NCBI GenBank assembly: GCA_944470555.2 | Contig: OX104129.1 | Location: 50,811,998 to 50,875,997, forward strand | Origin: Heterobilharzia americana | Taxonomy: Eukaryota > Platyhelminthes > Trematoda > Strigeidida > Schistosomatidae | DNA: 64,000 nucleotides | Reading direction: 5' to 3' | Part shown: piece after piece, positions 62,295 through 62,867 of the stretch | Layout: the number at the start of each line of letters is the position of its first letter | How positions within the stretch are numbered: position 1 is the stretch's first letter | The notes under the pieces: model-generated | Told to the model about the DNA's origin: nothing | The model's database searches: none | Seen by the model: the letters and a program-made list of their open reading frames with translations, nothing else | Made by a program: the position numbers and the translations under genes

Positions 62295-62867
62295 TACGAA
62301 CTGTAAGGAAAACACTGTAGTGGGAATACTATTTACGAGGAATGCACTCTATTGATTGCACTATGTTGCCTGTGTGAGCTAGTGATTTCAACTTCTTTTG
62401 TACGCATTTTTACTTGGGTTAGTTTTGTCACGCCAATGTTTGTTCTGTTTTTTCAGAGTGAATTGGAATCACTTATTGGACATTCCTGTGAAACAGTTGC
62501 CAGTCTTGCTGTACGACTTCTATTGAGATTACTAAATTACTATCCACATTTGGCTCGTACGCTGGTCACAAATTCAATTATACCGTATCTCTGTACAAAA
62601 TCACATAAACTCAATAGATTCACCTTGCCTTTATTATCCATGTTACCGGATATTGTTATGCTTGCGCCTTATTCAGCACCTACACTGATGAGACTATGTG
62701 CAGAACATATATTATTTGGAATTCCAGATGAGACCACTTACCCAGCCATCGATTACTTTGAAGTTAGCATTCGTCGACTTACGCTGGATGGCTTTGATGG
62801 TGCATGCATAGAACATGCAAGTTCTGCACTGACAACATCCGCTATGGTTAGAACATCATTACAATGA
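3385..62867 (+). CDS. INTS1: Integrator complex subunit 1 (INTS1), 32-exon gene model
   Basis: Scaffold subunit of the nuclear Integrator complex, which binds RNA polymerase II, cuts nascent transcripts through INTS11 and processes U-snRNA 3' ends. The model joins 3385-3409 (inferred), 3903-3935, 3978-4049, 4133-4497, 5022-5090, 5215-5571, 7396-7710, 9228-9374, 10926-11294, 13892-14399, 17057-17342, 18756-18919, 19622-19712, 23676-23764, 24977-25037, 26055-26124, 27198-27501, 31254-31469, 33721-33890, 36265-36531, 37268-37486, 37627-38020, 39127-39296, 42065-42196, 44062-44150, 46690-46992, 48018-48240, 49590-50000, 52872-53224, 57916-58316, 60612-60682 and 62457-62867. All introns are GT-AG, phases close, and no internal stop occurs. 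The product is about 2384 residues; human INTS1 is about 2190. Collinear signatures against animal INTS1 include PSGDLISLGSK near the N-terminus, VYLEDSLTNRVWVD, RLEPWLTNPKL, LYWK, SRNPDFLLDLL and DLDVLPVQCLCEYLLYDA. Extra length comes mainly from Ser/Ala/Gly-rich inserts. The fold expected from the family is α-helical repeats; there is no signal peptide. Confidence 0.93.
3410..3902 (+). other. INTS1 intron 1 (if exon 1 is right)
   Basis: No element recognised. The apparent ORFs on both strands at 3290-3604 are not similar to any family I know. Confidence 0.35.
3903..3935 (+). CDS. INTS1: INTS1 exon 2 (33-nt exon)
   Basis: Acceptor cgacttcag, donor ttgg|gtacgt. Encodes AIPSGDLISL, completed to GSK by the next exon, matching the conserved N-terminal PPGDFIALGSK motif of vertebrate INTS1. 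Enters after one base of a codon and leaves after one base. Confidence 0.85.
3978..4049 (+). CDS. INTS1: INTS1 exon 3
   Basis: Acceptor aattttag, donor gaag|gtaaga. Encodes a lysine-rich segment (SKSKKVSVSHGNPVKKAK) that could serve as a nuclear localisation signal. The intron on its left is only 42 nt and the one on its right 83 nt. Confidence 0.85.
4133..4497 (+). CDS. INTS1: INTS1 exon 4
   Basis: Begins after gattttcag and ends tcat|gtaagt at a codon boundary. Encodes about residues 44-165, starting VDPSELVTRVEAAL, corresponding to the first helical region of INTS1 (VLLDEIEAAELEG... in human). It contains a Ser/Gly-rich insert (SGSDFRPASSSSGSRL) followed by AQDHPNLFTRPAVLDQLISIL, matching the KIKPNIFATEGVIEALCSLL block. 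Confidence 0.92.
4498..5021 (+). other. INTS1 intron 4
   Basis: No element recognised; ORFs here are chance. Confidence 0.6.
5022..5090 (+). CDS. INTS1: INTS1 exon 5
   Basis: Acceptor gcatgccag, donor aaag|gttagt, 23 whole codons. VLIANILYLALSTQAKWPSKLVK matches the VSVLACNLLMAAYEEDENWPEIFVK block of human INTS1. Confidence 0.92.
5215..5571 (+). CDS. INTS1: INTS1 exon 6
   Basis: Starts VYLEDSLTNRVWVDQDECRL, almost collinear with the strongly conserved VYIEDSLGERIWVDSPHCKTF of human INTS1, then a Ser/Gly/Ala-rich linker (residues about 235-290) absent from human. Phase 0 at both ends; donor caga|gtaagt. Confidence 0.95.
5572..7395 (+). other. INTS1 intron 6
   Basis: Holds one SINE-like repeat copy (about 6480-6720, listed separately). 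Otherwise nothing recognised. Confidence 0.6.
6480..6720 (+). repeat. SINE-like repeat, 'ggacagccag' family
   Basis: The block around ctaccgaggtttggacagccagatagtatca recurs at about 12235-12360 (ctgccgaaatttggacagcc) and 45420-45540 (ctaccgaaattgggacagtc). A stretch near 6540 (ccactggtttaggtagttga) resembles a tRNA A-box region. The ends are approximate. I do not know the family name. Confidence 0.5.
7396..7710 (+). CDS. INTS1: INTS1 exon 7
   Basis: 105 codons, phase 0, acceptor ggttccag, donor aaca|gtacgt. Contains FETCRQAVEVIIINTLRDAL, a Ser/Pro/Asn-rich linker, then LKNLLRTLGMGAGIAEIRGL and VATRLEPWLT. This aligns with human DMLRDQLNRRQPIDNVSRNLLRLL...VRLLAVQKLEMWLQ, the region around the INTS1 domain known as DUF3677. 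Confidence 0.95.
7711..9227 (+). other. INTS1 intron 7
   Basis: AT-rich, no recognised element. Confidence 0.6.
9228..9374 (+). CDS. INTS1: INTS1 exon 8
   Basis: 49 codons, phase 0. Opens with NPKLQLYGLGLFALLATNCR, continuing the RLEPWLT|NPKL motif of the previous exon (human LEMWLQNPKLTRPAQDLLMSVC). Splice sites tttttag and tcaa|gtaagt. Confidence 0.95.
9895..10155. mobile_element. Foldback element, probably derived from a Penelope-like element terminal repeat
   Basis: Two arms of about 120 bp in inverted orientation surround a short loop (about 10018-10040). The left arm begins ggattataaatgaagtatat, and the right arm ends with its near-exact complement atatatttcatttataatc. Each arm, read outward from the loop, carries ctctgaagaa, then gatttccacg, then gaaacgtc. 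CTGAAGA plus GAAACGTC is the hammerhead-type core reported in Penelope-like element terminal repeats. No protein-coding part is present. Stem I pairing is weak, so self-cleavage is uncertain. Confidence 0.65.
10199..10264. repeat. (TA)n microsatellite
   Basis: Uninterrupted alternating TA of about 66 bp, 40 bp beyond the foldback element. The apparent YIYIYI open frame through it is an artefact. Confidence 0.97.
10926..11294 (+). CDS. INTS1: INTS1 exon 9
   Basis: 123 codons from acceptor acactcag to donor tcgt|gtaagt, phase 0. Starts TAFLECISHLVKAAPMNLYC, aligning with LLNHFMLCIRELLSAHKDNL of human INTS1. It then has a Ser/Ala/Gly-rich insertion (GGGSSSSLNSG, AAVAANASSASSRGTSSAG) before LLPFLYQRFGSHWIR. 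Confidence 0.92.
11795..12220 (-). mobile_element. Antisense LINE 3' remnant
   Basis: The blocks gttgccacacctcatatcag and gtgtacatctccctacatgt, followed by text on the pattern of ccaccctgaac and agccaacattgcaggac, recur in the same order in the antisense LINE at 32395-33060 and in part at 51683-52020. It is too decayed to translate. Ends approximate. Confidence 0.55.
12235..12360 (+). repeat. SINE-like repeat, 'ggacagccag' family
   Basis: Shares ctgccgaaatttggacagcc, agacagtatcacc and a following cccaatgggaaagcat region with the copy at 6480-6720. Confidence 0.5.
13892..14399 (+). CDS. INTS1: INTS1 exon 10
   Basis: Longest exon, 508 nt, acceptor tcttctag and donor tacaa|gtaagt, leaving one base of a codon. 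Encodes about residues 585-753, starting IIGDLLNERLILTSLATATQ; it includes PCAELAFALLQDRSFRG and FQCYLHGLIGLVCALQM. It corresponds to the human region around AFCLGLMQERKEP and HITDVLAVSMMLG. Confidence 0.9.
14400..17056 (+). other. INTS1 intron 10
   Basis: Holds a decayed hammerhead-SINE remnant at about 14780-14860. Nothing else recognised; ORFs at 15685-15867 and 16736-16963 on the minus strand are not assignable. Confidence 0.6.
14780..14860 (+). repeat. Decayed hammerhead-SINE fragment (second family)
   Basis: Contains ctgaggagtcccatgctagg, then atgaatcatttgtccagtgctccc. The core CTGAGGA survives but the GAAA element reads GAAT, so this copy should not cleave. No tRNA-like head is visible upstream. 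Confidence 0.6.
17057..17342 (+). CDS. INTS1: INTS1 exon 11
   Basis: Acceptor tttcatag, donor cataa|gtaagt. Completes an AGT serine codon and ends after two bases. Includes QIRLAFVRWTKSLLPMF and ends SSYPVQDIWADQDH, aligning with human AAIQRDAVWWLHTVVPSI and ETYYKWDNWPPESDRN. Confidence 0.93.
17343..18755 (+). other. INTS1 intron 11
   Basis: No element recognised with confidence. Confidence 0.5.
18756..18919 (+). CDS. INTS1: INTS1 exon 12
   Basis: Acceptor cattttag, donor ctcag|gtgaac. Encodes NFLTRLICDTGVSEKLLNQL and LILGLDSSWQCFSAVDAGDI, matching human NFFLRLCSEVPILEDTLMRILVIGLSRELPLGPADAMELAD. Confidence 0.93.
18920..19621 (+). other. INTS1 intron 12
   Basis: AT-rich, nothing recognised. 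Confidence 0.6.
19622..19712 (+). CDS. INTS1: INTS1 exon 13
   Basis: Acceptor tatttcag, donor cagc|gtaaga. Short exon encoding LEGLTITRPEQLLDLLFASC and TYLSDQQIP. It matches human VLKVGRTQLIDAVLNLCTYHHPENIQLP. Confidence 0.9.
19920..23160 (-). mobile_element. RTE-type non-LTR retrotransposon, antisense, broken by frameshifts
   Basis: Read on the minus strand, the order is as follows. A leader of about 40 nt precedes an N-terminus and the endonuclease start KIRMGTCNVRTTYEPSKAAQ (about 22.93 kb). Next come an endonuclease block MSDMNAKLGVDNTGRKFIMC (about 22.5 kb) and the NQIDFISISRKW...GADVGSHH endonuclease end (about 22.2 kb). The reverse transcriptase follows with GVKQGCLLSPMIFL and LEDLDFADED (about 20.7-20.9 kb), and then a C-terminus near 20.4-20.6 kb. 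These are the hallmarks of RTE-clade elements, the clade that contains schistosome SR2. Stops and frame changes split it, so it is inactive. The 3' part is closely matched by 61330-62241. The length of about 3.2 kb is near that expected for a complete RTE. Confidence 0.85.
23273..23289. repeat. Short (TA)n
   Basis: About 17 bp of alternating TA about 110 bp beyond the 5' end of the RTE element. Confidence 0.8.
23676..23764 (+). CDS. INTS1: INTS1 exon 14
   Basis: Acceptor tcaaatag, donor tgtg|gtaagt. Encodes AEMSELAYANLYWKVTLTCL and VLAAYCPCTC, matching human LAISTLYWKAWPLLLVVAAFNPEN. The LYWK motif is diagnostic. Confidence 0.94.
23765..24976 (+). other. INTS1 intron 14
   Basis: No element recognised. 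Confidence 0.55.
24977..25037 (+). CDS. INTS1: INTS1 exon 15
   Basis: 61-nt exon, acceptor ttctaag, donor gcag|gtatat. GSYLWSNYPTVKRLMEIVIS matches human GLAAWEEYPTLKMLMEMVMT. Confidence 0.93.
25083..25795 (+). mobile_element. LINE remnant: reverse-transcriptase C-terminal region and 3' tail
   Basis: Translation gives RVYGAAISHVTLYGCETCGL, then FDHMCLNSIAR, then pieces of a W-L-G-H-V-L-R-like motif and GWKKAQGGQTKTKHHLAKSL, interrupted by stops. This is the C-terminal pattern of many flatworm LINEs (YGCETW...GGQ...TW). The 3' tail around aaccaatgcacttccgtac is shared, in antisense, with 51683-51790. The clade is not determined. Confidence 0.75.
25796..25859. repeat. (TA)n microsatellite
   Basis: About 64 bp of uninterrupted TA directly abutting the 3' end of the LINE remnant. 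Confidence 0.97.
26055..26124 (+). CDS. INTS1: INTS1 exon 16
   Basis: Acceptor gattctag, donor attg|gtgagt. SDFDNDSTQNSIGYDRTVEV TEKL falls where human has NNYSYPPCTLTDEETRTEML. Sequence match is weak; the phase (enters with one base, leaves at phase 0) and position support it. Confidence 0.82.
26125..27197 (+). other. INTS1 intron 16
   Basis: AT-rich; no element recognised. Confidence 0.55.
27198..27501 (+). CDS. INTS1: INTS1 exon 17
   Basis: Acceptor tgttgaag, donor caaa|gtaagt. Encodes NYEVEVQ-like start NYEIEVQLILRLESFLLANE, then GPYRRLPEKEFRYLRFLCGR and LWSSRNPDFLLDLLHSQ. The last block is nearly identical to human LLCRSRNPDFLLHIIQRQ. Confidence 0.95.
27617..27724. repeat. Short inverted repeat around a hammerhead-SINE tail
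   Basis: The 17-bp arms ccattttggaggtttgtggg... and its inverse caagtccccacaaacctcg flank attgatgtcagtctgtgatgaatac. That sequence is the 3' tail of the SINE family found in full about 250 bp further on. Confidence 0.6.
27890..28085 (+). mobile_element. tRNA-headed SINE carrying a hammerhead ribozyme (second family, best copy)
   Basis: The head has an A-box-like tggctcagtagca (about 27910) and a B-box ggttcgactcc (27953-27963), as in tRNA-derived SINEs transcribed by RNA polymerase III. The hammerhead domain follows directly at 27980-28029, then the tail ccaggtttcctctggttctc and aactgatgtcactccgtgat. Related copies or fragments lie at 14780, 27650, 44250, 45965 (minus) and 46255. The ends are approximate. 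Confidence 0.75.
27980..28029 (+). ncRNA. Candidate hammerhead ribozyme with intact core (SINE family 2)
   Basis: Stem I is gagcactg (27980-27987) paired with cagtgctc (28022-28029), eight perfect pairs. The core is CTGAGGA (27988-27994), where position 7 of the hammerhead is free to vary. Stem II is gtct...aggac (27995-28009), followed by GAAAC (28010-28014), a two-pair helix III with loop AGTT, and the cleavage triplet GTC (28019-28021). All conserved catalytic positions are present, so it is predicted to self-cleave after 28021. The layout mirrors the Smα ribozyme of schistosomes, but helix and loop sequences differ. Confidence 0.7.
28337..28395 (+). repeat. Repeat shared with the 3' flank
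   Basis: tttgactatctgagatagcc and gtttggtagattgatattgt correspond to ttttgactatctgagttagc and gatttggcagattagtattg at 63627-63670. It is a decayed fragment of a repeat whose fuller form adjoins the tRNA-like sequence near 63.7 kb. Confidence 0.5.
29040..30720 (-). mobile_element. Penelope-like element remnant (reverse transcriptase), antisense
   Basis: On the minus strand from about 30.5 kb downward the order is: LTSEQFQDLKQLKHNTNIII followed by SKSHKGLSVVVMDRSEH; a LPKIHKPN-type motif; FELFEYLHDVNLKKRNMFSL with SLDVNYLLDTIPL; then FRHIDGMTMGSPLAILPADI. These match the Penelope-like reverse transcriptase (KG.SVVVMD, LPKIHK, SLDV..LFT..PL, DG..MGSPL). Multiple stops and frameshifts show it is dead. 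The endonuclease end is not visible. Confidence 0.8.
31254..31469 (+). CDS. INTS1: INTS1 exon 18
   Basis: Acceptor gcactag, donor ccag|gtatat. TNNVVAQPWLMRLVESIGQD and LDVLPVQCLCEYLLYDAIA match human SMPWLADLVQSSEGSLDVLPVQCLCEFLLHDAV almost residue for residue. This is the clearest INTS1 signature in the window. Confidence 0.97.
32040..32335 (+). mobile_element. LINE reverse-transcriptase N-terminal fragment
   Basis: YPPTLIQVKKAIPNLKPSKT follows the non-LTR reverse-transcriptase pattern P.T..EV..AI..LK..KAPG.DG. Downstream ALHETIQV could correspond to a later block. Short and decayed. Confidence 0.5.
32395..33060 (-). mobile_element. Antisense LINE remnant (reverse-transcriptase C-terminus and 3' tail)
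   Basis: On the minus strand, SAQMGWFMTKSQTEYKRSVL, then a region giving VRSVLSYG*DMS, corresponds to the VRSVLLYGCETW block of flatworm LINEs. The lower-coordinate end (tctacatctccctacatggc) is the tail shared with 11795-12220 and 51683-52020. Stops throughout. Confidence 0.65.
33721..33890 (+). CDS. INTS1: INTS1 exon 19
   Basis: Acceptor ccccgcag, donor tcag|gtaaag. EILKLSDANQLVSQLIIKLQ ... FFSRLSDTRRVVRQAARQ corresponds to human LLGRLQDLL...VLDYFLRRLGSSQVASRVLAMKGL. Confidence 0.9.
34087..34151. repeat. (TA)n microsatellite
   Basis: About 65 bp of alternating TA, about 200 bp after the exon 19 donor. Confidence 0.97.
35440..36130 (-). mobile_element. Penelope-like element remnant: connector and GIY-YIG endonuclease, antisense
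   Basis: On the minus strand, LRNNPSRNGYPEDFIKV and KKKSLFLHLQFKGDALSNIL (about 35.93-36.09 kb) match the conserved NGYP..FI and LP..GD..S segments after the Penelope reverse transcriptase. Next comes GCTIRQVGLRIREHICGWLG (about 35.7 kb), the ...G.T.R.L..RI.EH..W.. part of the GIY-YIG nuclease, and HKDDSKCFSVIHRVLE. Frames differ between the two parts, so it is broken. Confidence 0.75.
36265..36531 (+). CDS. INTS1: INTS1 exon 20
   Basis: Acceptor gatcttcag, donor tacc|gtgagt, 89 codons, phase 0. CLRSLVPATPKARPKQQLTD ... WLYILEYFNQLSVLNSDN ... LDILTAHLLFLSHSTH aligns with human GYQWLLRDLPRLPLFDSVRSTTALALQQAI...ISAYLIYLSQHT. Confidence 0.92.
36532..37267 (+). other. INTS1 intron 20
   Basis: No mobile element recognised; a short (TTA)n-like run at about 36815-36835. 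Confidence 0.55.
37268..37486 (+). CDS. INTS1: INTS1 exon 21
   Basis: 73 codons, acceptor ctttgtag, donor aaag|gttagt. FWQPLVTALSQFILTRSTIV SSLLHR and ALEVMAEIFTRYVNHC match human VARLVVERSTIMSHLFSK and ALLSIFSRYVRRMRQ. Confidence 0.95.
37627..38020 (+). CDS. INTS1: INTS1 exon 22
   Basis: Acceptor ctttacag, donor ggag|gtgagt. SVFVSWSADCQYPFDIEFIQ AQILLLTHI and WWIRLRDTWFL align with human QVFLRWSSGETATMHILVVHAMVILLTLG and LLDIWFPEE. The cysteine-rich middle (SPCACSETMTDICGK) appears to be lineage-specific. The DLRCSLIQTN segment matches WLKLRMIRSE. Confidence 0.94.
38021..39126 (+). other. INTS1 intron 22
   Basis: No well-supported element. The stretch 38869-38945, read on the minus strand, resembles the KKRLFLHL... 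segment of the Penelope-like remnant at 35.95 kb and may be a very short relic. Confidence 0.5.
39127..39296 (+). CDS. INTS1: INTS1 exon 23
   Basis: Acceptor tcctgtag, donor gtgt|gtaagt. AFLNITSSEVDELMKRLPLF VLNKNTIKLLLEQI corresponds to human EVLRLVDAALQDLEPQQLLLFVQSFGIPVSSMSKLLQFL. Confidence 0.92.
39297..42064 (+). other. INTS1 intron 23
   Basis: Holds a decayed sense LINE 3' remnant (about 40425-40860) and a possible antisense LINE tail at about 41440-41500 (caagttgccacacttcatat). Otherwise unassigned. Confidence 0.55.
40425..40860 (+). mobile_element. Decayed LINE 3' remnant
   Basis: gttatgaaccttcattgact, agatggtcaccgtttgcaca and gaatggaaaaaggttagatt are divergent versions of the blocks in the LINE at 25083-25795 (gtgaatcttcatcgactgag, ggttggaagaaggctcaggg). 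The order is conserved. Confidence 0.55.
42065..42196 (+). CDS. INTS1: INTS1 exon 24
   Basis: 44 codons, acceptor atttgtag, donor gcag|gtgatt. DKNPVSVMDVDSPEELLVSI PAVNRIKFEPSLH replaces the poorly conserved linker that in human follows NIMDKNYMAHLVEVQHERG. The low conservation is expected here; splice sites and phase are good. Confidence 0.85.
42345..42602 (-). mobile_element. Smα-like hammerhead retroposon, antisense
   Basis: On the minus strand a tRNA-like head with B-box gggttcgagtcccgg is followed by gtaggtacatctgcctgaca, then agtcccaaacaagatgaaac, gcgcatcctgaattcta and gtagccacca. This is the schistosome Smα repeat layout. The core reads CTGACAA instead of CTGANGA, so the ribozyme is probably dead. 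Confidence 0.8.
43655..43960 (-). mobile_element. tRNA-headed SINE (third family), antisense
   Basis: On the minus strand ggcccgaatagctcagaggt gives an A-box and gcgggttcgagtctcaggtg a B-box, followed by a body ending ctgccgattgcctccagcc. A diverged copy lies at 55905-56110 and an inverted part copy at about 56300-56380. No hammerhead core is visible. Confidence 0.65.
44062..44150 (+). CDS. INTS1: INTS1 exon 25
   Basis: Acceptor caaaacag, donor ctcc|gtaaga, leaving two bases. ITAALQEKKVKFDSKKTLYP AEELMHLTAP fits the place of human GQGRIRVGTQLRVLGPEDDLAGMFLQIFPLSP; the match is weak but in phase. Confidence 0.82.
44250..44395 (+). mobile_element. Hammerhead-SINE family 2, partial copy
   Basis: gcactactgaagagtcctgt, accgggacgaaatagc and tttttagtgctcccaggttt are followed by the family tail ttatgtcagtttgtgatgga. 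Core CTGAAGA and GAAA are kept, and stem I is re-paired as gcacta/tagtgc, a compensating change against cactg/cagtg. The GTC cleavage triplet is lost (TTT). Confidence 0.65.
45420..45540 (+). repeat. SINE-like repeat, 'ggacagccag' family
   Basis: ctaccgaaattgggacagtc and agttagccctcacgc followed by catctcatagcctagtatg correspond to the copy at 6600-6690. Confidence 0.45.
45965..46150 (-). mobile_element. Hammerhead-SINE family 2, antisense copy
   Basis: On the minus strand: a tRNA-like head (B-box gagttcgacccctag), then gtgcatactgctgatgagtc, ccatactaggacgaattgct and gtccagtgctcccagatttt, then the tail aactgatgtcagtccatgat. Core CTGATGA is perfect but GAAAC reads GAATT, so probably inactive. 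Faces the sense copy at 46255-46460. Confidence 0.72.
46255..46460 (+). mobile_element. Hammerhead-SINE family 2, sense copy
   Basis: B-box gagttcgatccctag (about 46330), then gtactgctgaaaagtcccat, actaggacgaaacagctgtc and cagtgttcccagattt, then tail ctgatgtcagtccatgatga. GAAAC and GTC are intact, but CTGAAAA has lost the conserved G8. Confidence 0.7.
46690..46992 (+). CDS. INTS1: INTS1 exon 26
   Basis: Acceptor aaaattag, donor taca|gtgagt. PDTDSFGTYGLYELVNILPS NIQKLL ... FLTELLNQANPAFLCKSVSI LLQYNETEQ. Position corresponds to the moderately conserved middle of INTS1; support is phase, splice sites and continuous frame. Confidence 0.87.
46993..48017 (+). other. INTS1 intron 26
   Basis: No element recognised. 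Confidence 0.55.
48018..48240 (+). CDS. INTS1: INTS1 exon 27
   Basis: Acceptor cattttag, donor ggat|gtgagt. SKALDFMTALFTLPRLLYPV PRAEPRDRPD ... CKLIEFVIIEAYELIKQT aligns with human SASLDFLWACIHVPRIWQGRDQRTPQKR...LISLVELILAEAE. Confidence 0.95.
48241..49589 (+). other. INTS1 intron 27
   Basis: The 48530-48800 stretch looks like old repeat DNA (caaggtttccgttgggaagt type blocks), but no family could be assigned. Confidence 0.45.
49590..50000 (+). CDS. INTS1: INTS1 exon 28
   Basis: 137 codons, acceptor ttactccag, donor agaa|gtaagt. VLNKLYSKRIPLLDMVIIQW ... DELWSTLAFRLILCLYFRRP GIANLF corresponds to human SLIQARLPLLLSCC...VLGRRCRDLLLQLYLQRPELRVPV. Confidence 0.93.
50265..50385 (-). mobile_element. 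Smα-like hammerhead retroposon, antisense (left member of inverted pair)
   Basis: On the minus strand: gtaggtacgtccagctgacg, agttccaaatgagatgaaac, gcgcatcctagattccatta, ctagcc. The ribozyme maps to 50311-50355. Confidence 0.78.
50311..50355 (-). ncRNA. Candidate hammerhead ribozyme (Smα type), nearly intact
   Basis: Core CTGACGA is intact because the seventh core position is variable, and GAAAC is present. The cleavage triplet is ATC rather than GTC, which is allowed (NUH) but breaks one of the two helix III pairs. Stem I gtccag/ctagat has one C-A mismatch. Activity is uncertain. Confidence 0.55.
50380..50480 (+). mobile_element. Smα-like hammerhead retroposon, sense (right member), broken
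   Basis: gtaggtgcatccagctgatg, then agtcgaataaaaaaaatgcg and cgtcctggattccactgcta. Stem I atccag/ctggat and CTGATGA are perfect. The stem II to GAAA segment (50434-50449) is replaced by an A-rich run, so it cannot cleave. Confidence 0.75.
51683..52020 (-). mobile_element. Antisense LINE 3' remnant
   Basis: gcacgcaagtgcattggttc and aagatgccacacttcacagt are the complement of the 3' tail of the LINE at 25083-25795. gacagtctacatctccccac and catccatatcaccaagagtc are also found at 61260-61300 and in part at 32455. Confidence 0.65.
52872..53224 (+). CDS. INTS1: INTS1 exon 29
   Basis: Acceptor tcactaag, donor acag|gtaaga. IDRIGPIILVTLTSSNLSIM DTAQLACKALITHHTRACLR MLPIICGL and FMKKHYHLLFSNLLHILEIL align with human LDGLIHRFITLLADT...ACRKLAVAHPLLLLRHLPMIAALL and RQQNHLSCFLHVLGLLELL. 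Confidence 0.95.
53690..54250. repeat. Composite repeat with oppositely oriented tRNA-like blocks
   Basis: gctcagtgctctacgaactg with gaatgcgaactagtggtctc reads as a tRNA-like unit on the minus strand. cccggaggcctctggttcga and cccggagaccactggttcgc are B-box-like on the plus strand. The central block (cacgaattcacacggcggtc gggcaaaacc) recurs in the 3' flank at about 63965-64000. Confidence 0.5.
54342..55882 (+). mobile_element. Penelope-like element fragment with about 205-bp terminal inverted repeats
   Basis: The arms 54342-54549 and 55671-55882 are inverse copies of each other. For example, ctgacaaccgaaaaagcacg is mirrored by cgctttgtgctttttcggtt gtcag, and taattctttatccgatctcc is present in both. 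Between them, sense translation gives GDLVSNTCRFYELPRVNKEG and TGSPYSRTVQYLVRLLELI, then FVNFIDDVNRPRKVIFSLDV. This matches the Penelope-like RFYGLPKIHK...GSP...dFv..I......SLDV order. Downstream MPIYKKPPTESTNCKFLKFV matches the VYRKPT..DRYL segment, but in a separate frame. The N-terminus and endonuclease are missing. Inverted terminal repeats are a known Penelope arrangement. Confidence 0.78.
55905..56110 (-). mobile_element. tRNA-headed SINE (third family), diverged antisense copy
   Basis: ggaggctatcagcaggaagt, ccttaacctaagttttgggc and cgtcagcaagatttatctgg follow the 43655-43730 block in order. The tRNA-like head near 56020-56090 is strongly decayed. Confidence 0.55.
56290..56390 (+). repeat. 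Inverted partial copy of the third SINE family
   Basis: ccttgctgataaatgccaac, aagcctgaaacgtaggtcca and ggacttcatgctggttgtgt are the complement of the body at 55912-55975, so the two lie inverted about 330 bp apart. Confidence 0.5.
57916..58316 (+). CDS. INTS1: INTS1 exon 30
   Basis: Acceptor ctgtttcag, donor caga|gtaagc. KYVERLLANLVAVLACFHGH TRHLGGFPKRLARLLQFHAQ FAPWN matches human LWDCLLSFIRLLLNYRKSSRHLAAFINKFVQFIHKYITYN. The end, about VMQPFIYHLRTC, precedes the human APYMKRL segment. Confidence 0.95.
60172..60352 (+). mobile_element. Smα-like hammerhead retroposon, sense
   Basis: A tRNA-like head (taaaggataacgctttggcg; B-box agttcgagtctcgacgggaa) is followed by gtcccggtacatctggctga and the ribozyme, then tttcatggcgagtcacca. 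This is the layout of the schistosome Smα repeat, thought to be transcribed by RNA polymerase III. Confidence 0.85.
60295..60339 (+). ncRNA. Hammerhead ribozyme (Smα type), apparently intact
   Basis: Stem I atctgg (60295-60300) pairs fully with ctggat (60334-60339) using two G-U pairs. CTGATGA occupies 60301-60307, stem II gttc/ggac 60308-60321, and GAAAC 60322-60326. Helix III is AC/GT with loop GCGC, and the cleavage triplet is GTC 60331-60333. All conserved positions are present, so cleavage is predicted after 60333. Smα hammerheads have been shown active in schistosomes. Confidence 0.85.
60612..60682 (+). CDS. INTS1: INTS1 exon 31
   Basis: 71-nt exon, acceptor ctatacag, donor caaa|gtaagt. 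MLSNLLIELEIASKRRSSLL LYFK matches human TVEDLLEVLSDIDEMSRRRPEILSFFS. Confidence 0.92.
61195..61312 (-). repeat. Antisense LINE 3' tail fragment
   Basis: gatccatatcacctggagtc tcc corresponds to catccatatcaccaagagtc at 51888-51907. It ends in catatatatatatatc next to the 3' end of the RTE fragment. Confidence 0.5.
61330..62241 (-). mobile_element. RTE-type LINE, 5'-truncated antisense copy
   Basis: Closely matches 19925-20865 over its length with a few indels. Minus-strand translation gives LDFADED-type sequence and GRNLKEVVSFTHQLGSIVST, then the C-terminus EWNPKGKRRVRYPRVTWRRS and WCQVEKTAENRVQWRRATED LCPAW. The last is the typical RTE C-terminal GKR.RGRPR.TWRR...W..LC motif. It is truncated in the reverse transcriptase at 62241, exactly where a (TA)n tract begins. 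Confidence 0.85.
62242..62293. repeat. (TA)n microsatellite
   Basis: About 52 bp of uninterrupted TA forming the truncated 5' boundary of the antisense RTE fragment. Confidence 0.97.
62457..62867 (+). CDS. INTS1: INTS1 exon 32 (terminal)
   Basis: Acceptor ttttttcag; 136 codons and TGA at 62865-62867. SELESLIGHSCETVASLAVR LLLRLLNYYPHLARTLVTNS aligns with human RLMSSAEECCRNLAFSLALRSMQNSPSIAAAFLPTF. LLSMLPDIVMLAPYSAPTLM RLCAEHILFG aligns with TALRNLPEYALLCQEHAAVLLHRAFLVG. It runs about 25 residues past the human C-terminus. Confidence 0.95.
   Translation, partial: SELESLIGHSCETVASLAVRLLLRLLNYYPHLARTLVTNSIIPYLCTKSHKLNRFTLPLLSMLPDIVMLAPYSAPTLMRLCAEHILFGIPDETTYPAIDYFEVSIRRLTLDGFDGACIEHASSALTTSAMVRTSLQ

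Larger units (their letters stand above)
60683..62456 (+). other. INTS1 intron 31
   Basis: Holds an antisense LINE tail (about 61195-61312), the RTE 3' fragment (61330-62241) and a (TA)n tract (62242-62293). Confidence 0.7.
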
